Shown here in pieces: positions 36,134 through 44,712 of a DNA stretch of 64,000 nt; the first letter of the stretch is position 1, and every line of letters begins with the position of its first letter. The position numbers were made by a program, and so were the translations under genes. Under the pieces are notes generated by a model. It had not been told where the DNA came from. It searched no databases and was given only the letters and a program-made list of their open reading frames with translations. The DNA is from Leptolyngbya sp. 'hensonii' (lineage in GTDB: Bacteria; Cyanobacteriota; Cyanobacteriia; GCF-001939115), in the NCBI RefSeq assembly GCF_001939115.1, contig NZ_MQTZ01000001.1:24077-88076 (forward strand), in the 5' to 3' direction.

Positions 36134-37285
36134 GGAGAGATGGGTATAGATGTCCATCAACTGTTGATAATTGCTCTCTGCCGAGTAGGTCGCTTCAAAA
36201 GCGATTCGAGCTTGCTGGCGGATGTGCTGGCTGAGAGCCGGATGCTCCAGGAGAAACTGAATCTGGGTCACCAAATCCGTTGCGTCCCTAGGCTGAAAGT
36301 GGAGACCGGTTTGATGGGGTTGAATCAGGGTACTCATGGCTCCCAGGTTGGATGCGACAACAGGTGCTCCGGCAGCAAAAGCTTCAATCACAATGCGGGG
36401 CAGCCCTTCGTACCATTCCGATGGAAAGACCAGACAGGTAGCCCCCTGCAAAAGGGTATAGACTTCTGCCAGCGATCGGGGACCCAACCACTCGATCGCT
36501 GGATTTTGGGCTGCGGCTGCCATCACCTGCGGGGCCAGGGGACCTTCCCCCACCACTTTCAACGGTAAGTGGTGGCCGAGTTGATTCCAGGCTGTTAGCA
36601 GCGTACCAATGCCCTTTTCAGGGGACAGCCGACCGACGAAGAGGGCATAATGCCCTCCTCCCTGGCCCAGACCGGGATCGGGATAGACGAAGTTGGGTTT
36701 CACCACAATTTTGTCTGCAGGCAGGCCCGCCTGGATGAACTTACGCCGGGTAAATTCGGTCAGGGTGATGTAGCGATCGACCTGATGGGTCCAGGTTCCT
36801 AAAGCTCGGTGGGTTGCCAGCATGGTGGCCACAACCCCTGAAGCCATCCGACCCCGGTAACACCCATGAACAAGACTGGGCCAGGGGAACCATTTGCCCA
36901 TACAGTCTTCACAAACCTGGCCTGCCCGAAAAAAATAGGCATTGGCACACATCAGGCGGTAGTTGTGCAGGGTCAACACCACGGGAACACCCACAGCCTG
37001 GGCAGCATAAAAAACGGCTGGAGAGATCAGGGGGAAAAAATTATGCACATGCACCACGTCAAAAGTTTGTTCGGTTAAACGTTGTTTTAAGACTTGATAG
37101 GAGTGCTTGGACCAGACCGTGTTTAGGGCTACATCCAATTGCCCCAGGGTTGTGATGCGATCGTTGTGGTCGTCGTAAGTTTCTACCTGATGCCCTTTTT
37201 CCCGCAGCAAGGTCGCCTCCGCTTCCCGACAGACATCTTCCCCACCGCCAATTTGATACCGGTTATGAACACTTAAGATCCGCAT
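36131..37285 (-). CDS. GT4-family glycosyltransferase (paralogue of the one at 54348)
   Basis: 384 aa, a GT-B fold: N-terminal acceptor domain starting MRILSVHNRYQIGGGEDV, with VHVHNFFPLISPAVFYAA and a Cys-containing GQVCEDCMGKW segment. The C-terminal nucleotide-sugar domain starts at HYALFVGRLSPEKGIGTLL and contains FPSEWYEGLPRIVIEAFAAG, the E-x7-E motif region of GT4 enzymes. It transfers a sugar from a nucleotide donor during exopolysaccharide assembly at the inner membrane. It is the only polysaccharide gene on the minus strand and is clearly paralogous, about half identical by eye, to the gene at 54348-55514. Confidence 0.88.
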   Translation of the reverse strand: MRILSVHNRYQIGGGEDVCREAEATLLREKGHQVETYDDHNDRITTLGQLDVALNTVWSKHSYQVLKQRLTEQTFDVVHVHNFFPLISPAVFYAAQAVGVPVVLTLHNYRLMCANAYFFRAGQVCEDCMGKWFPWPSLVHGCYRGRMASGVVATMLATHRALGTWTHQVDRYITLTEFTRRKFIQAGLPADKIVVKPNFVYPDPGLGQGGGHYALFVGRLSPEKGIGTLLTAWNQLGHHLPLKVVGEGPLAPQVMAAAAQNPAIEWLGPRSLAEVYTLLQGATCLVFPSEWYEGLPRIVIEAFAAGAPVVASNLGAMSTLIQPHQTGLHFQPRDATDLVTQIQFLLEHPALSQHIRQQARIAFEATYSAESNYQQLMDIYTHLS

Positions 37286-37648
37286 CTAAACTCCAAATTC
37301 ACTCAGAGGGATGGACTGGCCAAGGGTCGTTTAAAGAAGTAGTGAAGTTATGAAAGGTTCATGGGAGGGGATTTACGGGTGCCTTAGAATATCGGCAGAC
37401 TGGTCTAAATCTTAATGAAACCTGATCCTTTGCCTCTGGTCTCCGAGGTGAGGGCCAATCAGCAACCGCTGAAACTGATGGAATTTCTGTTGCTGCTGTC
37501 TCATACAGTTTTACTGATACATTCCTGATACAGCGTATCGTATGGGTCCGAGTTGCAGGGGCAGACCCTGCTATTCTCACCAATATAGGTTCAATTTGCT
37601 TGAAGTCATGGACCATCCCTGGTCTACTTACTGGAAGTGTAGTCGTCG
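37286..37648. other. Intergenic region between divergent glycosyltransferase and ABC exporter genes
   Basis: No coding sequence supported; the longest frame here has no recognisable content. It should contain promoters for both divergent genes. A TGATACA direct repeat (two copies near 37515-37535, in ACTGATACATTCCTGATACA) is the only structure noted. Confidence 0.4.
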
Positions 37649-39448
37649 ATGAAATTCTTCTCAAAATTTCTATACGTCTTCCCCTCAAAGGGGACCATTC
37701 TCATCCCCTGGTTTCTGGCTTTTGTGTTTTCTTCATTTCTGGAAGTTGTCGGGATTGGCATCATTGGCCCCTTTATTGGTTTGGCCAGCAATCCTGCCCT
37801 GATCCATCAACAATCCTGGTTGGATCAAATTTATAAAACATTAGAGTTTCGCCAGGAAAGCCACTTTATTGCCTTTACGGGTTTGCTGGTGGTTGTCCTC
37901 TTCTGTGTCAAAGCATTCCTGTGCTGGTACGTTCAATCGCGCATCTTCCGGTTCAGTTACCAGCAAAAGGAGAAACTGGTCGAGCGCCTGATGCATGGCT
38001 ATATGAATGCGCCCTATGTGGTCTACATCGGCAAGAATAGCTCCCAGGTAATCCAGAATGTGATTGGGTTGACCCGAGCGTTTTCAGACTCGATGCTCAG
38101 CCCCATGCTGGTGGCCGCTTCGAATGTGGTGACGATCGTGGCCGTTTCCTTATTGCTCTGTTTGGTCAGCCCTTTAGCGGTGCTCGCCCTTCTGTTTATT
38201 GCCATCCCACTAATCTTCCTGTTTAGTGCCTTCAAAGAAAGGGTCAGAACCTGGGGGATGCAGCTCTACGAAGCGGATCAGGGCATTATTCGCGGCATCA
38301 ACCATGGGTTGGGTGGTTTTAAGGAGACGCGGGTGATTGGCTGTGGCTCTTTCTTTGCCCAGGAGACCATCAACCATGCCCATACATTTGCTGAGGCATC
38401 CCTCAAGTTCTATGCCTTTAAGCTGTCTCCCCGCTTTATGGTGGAGGCCCTGCTGGTGATTTTTGTGGTGGGCTTCACCTCCATCTCCCTCTTGTCTGCC
38501 CGGAACATGGAGCAACTCACCCCGGTCTTGAGTGTATTCGCCCTGGCCTCCATTCGCCTGATTCCGTCCTTTACCAACCTGACCAACGGCATCAGTACCA
38601 TTCGCAATGCCAGTCCTTCCCTGAACCAGCTCTACCTGGACCTGAAAGAGTTAGAAGAATCCACAGTTGCCTCCTCTTTACGGCAGTTGCCTTCATCCGG
38701 AACTCATATCCCTGAACTCAACTTTGAGCGGGAACTGGTCCTTGATGCAGTTACCTACCGTTACCCTGGAGCAGCCAGCAACTCTCTGGAAGGGGTGTCC
38801 CTGACCCTGCCCAAGGGGCAATCGATCGCCTTGATTGGCCGATCGGGAGCCGGTAAAACCACCCTGGTAGATGTGATTTTGGGCCTGCTCGAACCCCAGT
38901 CAGGCGATATTCGGGTGGATGGTGTTTCGGTCTACAAGAACATTCGGGGCTGGCAAAACCTGATTGGGTATATCCCCCAAGCTATCTTTCTGATTGACGA
39001 CTCCTTTGAACGGAACATTGCCTTTGGGGTGCCCGATCACTTGATTGACCCTGTGCGCCTGGACAAAGCCATTCAGGCTGCTCAGTTAACCGATGTGATC
39101 GCCAATCTGCCGGATGGGATCAAAACCCGGGTCGGGGAGCGGGGCATTATGTTGTCTGGTGGGCAACGGCAACGGGTGGGCATTGCCCGGGCGCTCTATC
39201 ACGAACGGGAAATTCTGGTGCTGGACGAGGCCACCTCTGCCCTGGACAATGAGACGGAAGCCCTGGTGACAGAGGCGATCAAGTCCTTAAGCGGCACGAA
39301 AACGATGATTATTATTGCCCACCGTCTCACGACCGTTGAGCATTGCGATCGGATTTATGTGCTGGAGAAAGGCCAGGTGGTCAAATCAGGTCGCTTCCGG
39401 GATGTCGTCCTGGGGGATTATCTGGTTACTGATGCAGAGAATCATTAG
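37649..39448 (+). CDS. ABC exporter, fused permease and ATPase (PglK/MsbA type)
   Basis: 599 aa. Residues about 1-320 hold six transmembrane helices; the C-terminal ATPase has Walker A GRSGAGKTTLVD, the signature LSGGQRQRVGIARAL, Walker B ILVLDEATSALD and the H-loop IIAHRLTTV. This is a half-size exporter working as a homodimer. In a locus without a visible Wzx flippase, it is the best candidate for flipping lipid-linked oligosaccharide across the inner membrane, as PglK does. That role is inferred from position: it is followed at 12 bp by an acyltransferase gene and then by glycosyltransferases. Confidence 0.9.
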   Translation: MKFFSKFLYVFPSKGTILIPWFLAFVFSSFLEVVGIGIIGPFIGLASNPALIHQQSWLDQIYKTLEFRQESHFIAFTGLLVVVLFCVKAFLCWYVQSRIFRFSYQQKEKLVERLMHGYMNAPYVVYIGKNSSQVIQNVIGLTRAFSDSMLSPMLVAASNVVTIVAVSLLLCLVSPLAVLALLFIAIPLIFLFSAFKERVRTWGMQLYEADQGIIRGINHGLGGFKETRVIGCGSFFAQETINHAHTFAEASLKFYAFKLSPRFMVEALLVIFVVGFTSISLLSARNMEQLTPVLSVFALASIRLIPSFTNLTNGISTIRNASPSLNQLYLDLKELEESTVASSLRQLPSSGTHIPELNFERELVLDAVTYRYPGAASNSLEGVSLTLPKGQSIALIGRSGAGKTTLVDVILGLLEPQSGDIRVDGVSVYKNIRGWQNLIGYIPQAIFLIDDSFERNIAFGVPDHLIDPVRLDKAIQAAQLTDVIANLPDGIKTRVGERGIMLSGGQRQRVGIARALYHEREILVLDEATSALDNETEALVTEAIKSLSGTKTMIIIAHRLTTVEHCDRIYVLEKGQVVKSGRFRDVVLGDYLVTDAENH

Positions 39449-39460
39449 GGCTTCTGTAGG

Positions 39461-40576
39461 ATGGCAACCAGGTCCACACACCTATCTTCTGGGGAAGGCC
39501 GATCGTCCAGGTTAGCCGGGCTCGACCTCCTGCGAGGGGCCGCAGTCCTGGCGGTAGCCCTGCTCCATTCCGGCAATGGCAAGCCTGCCCCAGGGGGGGC
39601 TGGTTTTCTGGAACATTTCGCTGGCTTTGCCGTCCCCTTCTTCCTGGCGACCTCTTTCTACCTGGCGGTCAGTAAACTCTATACCAGCAAGACCCCCTAT
39701 TCCCTTCCCACGCGCCTGTCTCGCCTGTTGATCCCCTATGGGGTCTGGACAGCCATCTACGTGTTGTTTGCCTGCGTCAAGTATGGGGTTTCTGGAAAAC
39801 GGGGAGAATGGGGGGAAATCTTTCAAGATCCCGTCAGTATCCTTTTCTTCGGCAGTCCAGCCTATCACCTTTACTTCATCCCCTTATTGCTAATGGGAAC
39901 AGTGCTGCTCAAAGGGGCTGAGAGACTGATTCAATGGCAACTGCGGGTTATCCCCTTATTGGGGCTGCTGGTGTTGAGTACGATCGCCTATGAGGTGATC
40001 CTGGTGACGGGCAATGGGTTTGAATTAGGTCCCAATCTTGCGATGCAACCGATCTTCGCCGGTTTAGGGCTATCCCCTCAGCAATATCCGCTGTTGAGAA
40101 TTGCCTCGGTTGCCTTGGTTTGGGCGTTGCGCTGTCTCCCCTACATTGCCTTGGTCTTGCTCTGGAAGCATCCTTCTGTGCAGAAACGCTTCCCCCAGGT
40201 GGGTTCCCAACCCCTTGTGGCGGGACTGGCATTCCTGATCATCAATGGGTTGGGCGATCGGATTTTGCCTGCAGCGATCTATGAAGTTGCCCAGGGCTAC
40301 AGTGCCCTCGTCTTTGCTCTGGCGCTCTCGACCGTCCTGGAGGAAAAGCCCTGGATCAGGAATCTGGGCCTCTGTTCTTTTGGGATTTACCTGATGCATT
40401 TGATCTGGGTTGAGACGCTCAAAACTTTGCTGGGTCGAGTCTTCCCTGGCCTGCTTACGGAAGTGACCATTCTGACCCTGCTCACCTTTGCAGTGCCAGC
40501 CTGTCTGATCAGCTGGCTTTTGACCGTGATCCTCATGCGCCGAAAAGGAATTCTGCCCAAAGTTTTGTTTGGATAG
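39461..40576 (+). CDS. Acyltransferase-3 family membrane protein
   Basis: 371 aa with about ten hydrophobic helices. The N-terminus has RLAGLDLLRGAAVLAVALLH, the family-defining first helix with the R-G and H that act in acyl transfer. There is a LSRLLIPYGVWT segment and a YHLYFIPLL helix further on. Members O-acetylate or O-acylate sugars in envelope polysaccharides. Position between the ABC exporter (12 bp) and a glycosyltransferase (35 bp) fits decoration of the repeat unit with an acetyl or similar group. Confidence 0.85.
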   Translation: MATRSTHLSSGEGRSSRLAGLDLLRGAAVLAVALLHSGNGKPAPGGAGFLEHFAGFAVPFFLATSFYLAVSKLYTSKTPYSLPTRLSRLLIPYGVWTAIYVLFACVKYGVSGKRGEWGEIFQDPVSILFFGSPAYHLYFIPLLLMGTVLLKGAERLIQWQLRVIPLLGLLVLSTIAYEVILVTGNGFELGPNLAMQPIFAGLGLSPQQYPLLRIASVALVWALRCLPYIALVLLWKHPSVQKRFPQVGSQPLVAGLAFLIINGLGDRILPAAIYEVAQGYSALVFALALSTVLEEKPWIRNLGLCSFGIYLMHLIWVETLKTLLGRVFPGLLTEVTILTLLTFAVPACLISWLLTVILMRRKGILPKVLFG

Positions 40577-40611
40577 TCCAGGTCAATATCAACAATGCCA
40601 ACAGCCACAAT

Positions 40612-41859
40612 ATGAAAGTTCTGCACCTCAGTACGTCTGACCTCGATGGGGGAGCCGCCCGAGCGGCCTACCGTCTGCACCAGGGTTTACAGTCTACGGG
40701 TATCACCTCTCAAATGCTAGTGCGGGCTAAAAGCAGCCTGGATAAAACGATCGTCGCTGATAAAACGCTGCTGACCCGGTTAGGGCCTCCTTCTACCAGC
40801 CTACCCCTGCGCTTTTATCCCCACCGCGATCGCACGATGTTTTCAGGGCAATGGTTCCCGGATGCGATCGCACCCAAAGTCCGGCAACTCAACCCCGATA
40901 TTGTGCAGTTGCACTGGATCTGCAATGGGTTTCTGCAGCTTGAAACCCTGGCAAAGTTAAACAAGCCCCTGGTCTGGACGTTGCATGATATGTGGCCTCT
41001 AACAGGAGGGTGCCATTACAGTGGAGCCTGCGATCGCTACCACCAGACCTGTGGAGCCTGTCCTCAACTCAAAAGCTCAAAAGAGCAAGATCTATCCCGT
41101 TGGGTTTGGCAACGCAAGGTCAGGGCCTGGAAAAATTTGCCTCTGACGATCGTCAGTCCAAGTGTCTGGCTGGCTGAATGTGCCCGATCCAGTTCGTTGT
41201 TTCACGATCGACGGATTGAGGTGATCCCCCATGGGCTTGACCTGACCCGGTATCGTCCAATTGATCGGGCGATCGCCCGGGATTTGCTGCAGCTTTCCTC
41301 CGAACAGCACATTGTTTTGTTTGGAGCCTCTCCAGGTACAACCAGTGACCCCCGTAAAGGATTGCAGTTCCTGCAACCGGCGATTCAGAAGCTGGGTCAG
41401 TCTGGCTGGCAAGATCGCCTGCAACTGGTGGTGTTTGGAAGCTCCAGGCCAGAACAACCGATAGACCTTGGGTTCCCCATCCATTATCTGGGGCAATTTC
41501 AGGATGACATAGCCCTCGCCCTGGTCTACTCGGCGGCGGATGTGATGGTGGTGCCATCAATCCAGGAGGCTTTTGGCCAGACTGCGTCTGAGGCCCTGGC
41601 CTGTGGGACGCCCGTGGTTGCTTTTGGGGCAACGGGCCTCCAGGATATTGTCGATCATCAGCAGAATGGCTATCTGGCCCGCCCTTTTGAGGTGGATGAC
41701 CTGGCCCAAGGTATTGCCTGGGTTCTGGAGGACAAAGAGCGCCATGAAAAACTTTGCTTCCACGCCCGCGAGAAAGCAGAAAAAGTTTTCACCCTGGAAC
41801 TCCAGGCAAGTCGTCATCGTAATCTTTATCGTGAAATCCTGGAAAACAAGATTTCTTAG
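40612..41859 (+). CDS. GT4-family glycosyltransferase
   Basis: 415 aa, starting MKVLHLSTSDLDGGAARAAY, a typical acceptor-domain opening for WcaC-like GT4 enzymes. It has WTLHDMWPLTGGCHYSGACD with conserved His/Cys, then IEVIPHGLDLTRYRP, and the C-terminal domain with LFGASPGTTSDPRKGLQFL and SIQEAFGQTASEALACGTPV, the E-x7-E donor-site motif. It probably adds one sugar of the exopolysaccharide unit. The TAG stop at 41857-41859 lies inside the terminal repeat of a MITE-like element that begins at 41856, so the natural C-terminus may have been changed by insertion. Confidence 0.88.
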   Translation: MKVLHLSTSDLDGGAARAAYRLHQGLQSTGITSQMLVRAKSSLDKTIVADKTLLTRLGPPSTSLPLRFYPHRDRTMFSGQWFPDAIAPKVRQLNPDIVQLHWICNGFLQLETLAKLNKPLVWTLHDMWPLTGGCHYSGACDRYHQTCGACPQLKSSKEQDLSRWVWQRKVRAWKNLPLTIVSPSVWLAECARSSSLFHDRRIEVIPHGLDLTRYRPIDRAIARDLLQLSSEQHIVLFGASPGTTSDPRKGLQFLQPAIQKLGQSGWQDRLQLVVFGSSRPEQPIDLGFPIHYLGQFQDDIALALVYSAADVMVVPSIQEAFGQTASEALACGTPVVAFGATGLQDIVDHQQNGYLARPFEVDDLAQGIAWVLEDKERHEKLCFHAREKAEKVFTLELQASRHRNLYREILENKIS

Positions 41860-42027
41860 GATCACGAATTAAATAAAACCTGGATTTTGGCTACCCATCA
41901 ATCATGGATTGACTTACCACTAGTGTTGCAAACACTAAATTTTGCAACATGGGGGTTTGGGGGCGCAGCCCCCAAGAGGGGGTTCCACCCCCTCCACCCC
42001 CTCCAAAACTTTTAATTTGGTGTACTA
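41856..42027. repeat. MITE-like element, copy 3, with nested hairpins
   Basis: The left end 41856-41876 is TTAGGATCACGAATTAAATA(A), the best-preserved copy of the shared terminal sequence. A possible right end at 42009-42027 is more diverged. Inside are a 48-bp repeat (41877-41924), hairpin GTTGCAAA/TTTGCAAC (41925-41948), and TTGGGGGC-gca-GCCCCCAA (41957-41975), almost the same core as copy 1. The remaining part up to 42238 is the AT-rich leader of the epimerase gene, with AGGAG eight bases before its ATG. Confidence 0.45.
41877..41924 (+). repeat. 48-bp interspersed repeat, copy A
   Basis: Begins AACCTGGATTTTGGCTACCC and ends ACCACTAGT. It matches the reverse complement of 56588-56635 at all but four or five positions. 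Confidence 0.75.
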
Positions 42028-42238
42028 GATGGGTTATTTGAAGATAATGCCTTTTATCATTAAACTTCATGTTTAATCTCTCAAAAATCGTACAAAAACT
42101 GTGAGAAATCGTTGAGTATTGAGAGTGTAAGAAATAACAATCGTGAGTCCGCATAAAAACAGAAAACCTCGTGATAATGCAGGTTAGACAGCTTCAGGTA
42201 TCCAGAACTTTAACGATCTCGTTCTCAGGAGTAAATAA

Positions 42239-43294
42239 ATGCAGGTCCTCGTCACCGGTTCTAGCGGCTTAATTGGCTCAGAGGCAGTCGAATTCTACGA
42301 TCGCGAAGGGCATCAGGTTACCGGCGTAGATAACAACATGCGAGCTGAGTTCTTCGGTAAAGCGGGAGATACAACCTGGAATCTTCATCGCTTGAAGGAG
42401 AAAACCAGCAGGTTTGAGCACTGCAACATTGATATTCGCGATCGGGCCCAGCTCTCTGACTTGTTCCAATCAAAGCATTTTGATTTGATTATCCACTGTG
42501 CTGCCCAGCCATCCCACGATAAAGCCTGTCAGATTCCATTGCTGGACTTTGAAGTGAATGCCTTAGGGACAATCAATTTGCTGGAAACCGCTCGACAGTT
42601 CTGCCCTGAAGCTGTGTTCATCCATATGAGCACTAACAAGGTTTATGGAGACGCACCGAATGAAGTTCCCAGAATTGAGACGGAAAAGCGCTACGACTAT
42701 GCCAATGCCGACGACTATCATGGTATTGCTGAAACTTGTCGCATTGATCAGTGTCTGCACTCGCTCTTTGGTGCTTCCAAGACAGCTGCAGATGTCGTTG
42801 CTCAGGAGTATGGTCGCTATTTCGGGATGAAGGTGGGGATTTTTCGGGGAGGATGCCTGACTGGTCCCTCTCACTCCGGGGTGGAATTACATGGTTTTCT
42901 TTCTTATCTGGTTAAAGTTGCTGTGACCGGGGGGACTTATAAAGTCTTTGGTTACCAGGGCAAACAGGTTCGAGACAACATTCATAGCTATGATGTGATT
43001 CAAGCATTTGAGGCATTTCGGCGAAATCCCCAGCCAGGAGAAGTCTATAACCTCGGGGGAGGACGGGATAATAGCGTATCAATTCTGGAAGCCTTTGATC
43101 TGATTGAGAACTTGACAGGCCATAAAGTTAATTGGGTGTACGTTGATCAGAACCGGATCGGTGACCATATTTGCTATATCTCTGACCTCCGGAAACTGAA
43201 ATCCCATTTCTCAGAGTGGCAGATCACCTGGAATCTGACAAATATTTTGCAGGAAATGATTGCAGCGGAGCAGGAACGATATGGTAGCGTCTAA
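42239..43294 (+). CDS. Extended SDR, CDP-paratose 2-epimerase-like
   Basis: 351 aa. N-terminal NAD-binding VTGSSGLIGSEAVEF, then HCAAQPSHDKA, the STNKVYGD serine/threonine region, HSLFGASKTAADVVAQEYGR, and FRGGCLTGPSHSGVELHGFL. This matches the group of nucleotide-sugar epimerases annotated as CDP-paratose/tyvelose 2-epimerase. In classical extended SDRs the catalytic motif is YxxxK; here the aligned residue is Phe (FGASK) with the Lys kept. That Phe may be normal for this subgroup. It would supply an unusual sugar nucleotide for the polysaccharide. The next gene starts 14 bp before its stop. Confidence 0.82.
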   Translation: MQVLVTGSSGLIGSEAVEFYDREGHQVTGVDNNMRAEFFGKAGDTTWNLHRLKEKTSRFEHCNIDIRDRAQLSDLFQSKHFDLIIHCAAQPSHDKACQIPLLDFEVNALGTINLLETARQFCPEAVFIHMSTNKVYGDAPNEVPRIETEKRYDYANADDYHGIAETCRIDQCLHSLFGASKTAADVVAQEYGRYFGMKVGIFRGGCLTGPSHSGVELHGFLSYLVKVAVTGGTYKVFGYQGKQVRDNIHSYDVIQAFEAFRRNPQPGEVYNLGGGRDNSVSILEAFDLIENLTGHKVNWVYVDQNRIGDHICYISDLRKLKSHFSEWQITWNLTNILQEMIAAEQERYGSV

Positions 43295-44564
43295 TCCTGG
43301 AAATTTCATTGCGTCAGATCAGGCTCAGGATGCTAAGCATCGCCACTTGATGCTGTTTGAACTATCTGTAGGGGGGCACTATCCGGGCTACATTCAACAT
43401 TTGGTTCAATACTGGCGTGACCAACATCTGACCGGAAAGTTAACGATCGTAGTATCCCCAAAGTTCATTGAGCAACATGCTGATGTGGTAGAAAGTGCTG
43501 CAGGCTACGAGCAATGGATTCGGTTTATCTCAGTGACCACGGCAGAAGCAGCAGCGCTGGTACCCAGGAAATCTCCAGTTCATCGCGCTGTGCGTGCTTT
43601 CCAGATGTGGTGTTTACTGTGCAAGTATGCGGCATCTGTCAATGCAAGCCATTGCCTGATCATGTACCTGGACTCCTTCCAAACGCCGCTAGCCGTAGGC
43701 ACAAAGGCTCCATGTTCACTATCTGGGATTTACTTCCGACCCACCTTTCATTACAACACTCTCAGCCACTATGACCCATCCTGGAAAGACCGGATCCAAC
43801 AATGGCGGGAAAAATTGATTCTCCCGCATGTTTTTGCTCATCCTCAACTGCAAACAGTATTTTGCCTCGATCCATTTGTCATCCAACCTCTCAGTCAATT
43901 CTGCCATCAAGTCCGAGTCGTGTCTTTGTCAGATCCAGTACAAATTTATCCCCATTCTGAAGATACAGTATTCAAACTTCAGGAGGCTCTGGGTATTCAA
44001 CCCAATAGACTCGTATTTTTAATGTTTGGCGCATTAGATGAGCGCAAAGGCATTCATCAACTCCTGGAAGCAACGTTGATGTTGCCACCTGAACTGTGCC
44101 AGAAGTTGTGTCTTCTCTTTGTGGGACCCATTAAACCTCAGGACAAAATACGGATGCAGCCTCAGCTCACCCAACTCTCTGAGACTTTAGGTGTCCAAAT
44201 TTTAATCCATGACAAATTTGTCTCTGATCATGAGATTCAGCCATATTTTCAGCTAGCAGATGTGGTTCTGGCGTTATACCAGCGCCATGTGGGCATGAGT
44301 GCGATTCTGGCCCGGGCAGCAACGGCTCAAACTCCTGTGCTGGCTTCAGATTACGGGTTAATGGGAGAAATAACCCAATACTATGGCCTTGGTTTAACCG
44401 TAGATTCAATGGTGCCCGCTGAAATTGCCCAGGGGTTAACTCAGTTGTTAACGGAGCCTCCTGCAAAAGTCGGCGATCGTGCGAAAATGTATGCTTTCGC
44501 TGAGCAAAACTCTGCTGAATGCTATGCTAAAACAATTTTTGAGCAGATAGGCTCAAATCCATAA
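43281..44564 (+). CDS. Glycosyltransferase, GT4-like (tandem copy 1)
   Basis: 427 aa from the ATG at 43281, overlapping the epimerase gene by 14 bp; a start at 43260 would overlap by 35. N-terminal HLMLFELSVGGHYPGYIQHL, KLTIVVSPKFIEQHADVV, and LIMYLDSFQTPLAVG; the C-terminal half has VFLMFGALDERKGIHQLLEA and FQLADVVLALYQRHVGMSAI, a GT-B donor domain. The closest sequence in the window is the next gene (44713-46050), which shares this architecture throughout, so the two arose by tandem duplication. The GHYPGYIQ opening is not the usual GT4 glycine loop but is conserved in both copies. Sugar specificity is unknown. Confidence 0.8.
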   Translation: MVASNPGNFIASDQAQDAKHRHLMLFELSVGGHYPGYIQHLVQYWRDQHLTGKLTIVVSPKFIEQHADVVESAAGYEQWIRFISVTTAEAAALVPRKSPVHRAVRAFQMWCLLCKYAASVNASHCLIMYLDSFQTPLAVGTKAPCSLSGIYFRPTFHYNTLSHYDPSWKDRIQQWREKLILPHVFAHPQLQTVFCLDPFVIQPLSQFCHQVRVVSLSDPVQIYPHSEDTVFKLQEALGIQPNRLVFLMFGALDERKGIHQLLEATLMLPPELCQKLCLLFVGPIKPQDKIRMQPQLTQLSETLGVQILIHDKFVSDHEIQPYFQLADVVLALYQRHVGMSAILARAATAQTPVLASDYGLMGEITQYYGLGLTVDSMVPAEIAQGLTQLLTEPPAKVGDRAKMYAFAEQNSAECYAKTIFEQIGSNP

Positions 44565-44712
44565 ACAATAAAGCAAACACACTCCTAAAGAATCCGTAAA
44601 GATCTGCACGGGTCAATAGTGTAATTTAATCCAGGCTGATTTAATAACTTGTGGGACTGCTTCCCATAAAAGTACGGATTTTTCTGACCAAACTGATTAC
44701 TTCTTCTTGGAT

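Noticed and set aside
37359..37688. 109-codon minus-strand frame between the divergent polysaccharide genes
   Set aside because: No recognised domain, poor codon pattern, and it overlaps the promoter region and start of the ABC exporter gene.
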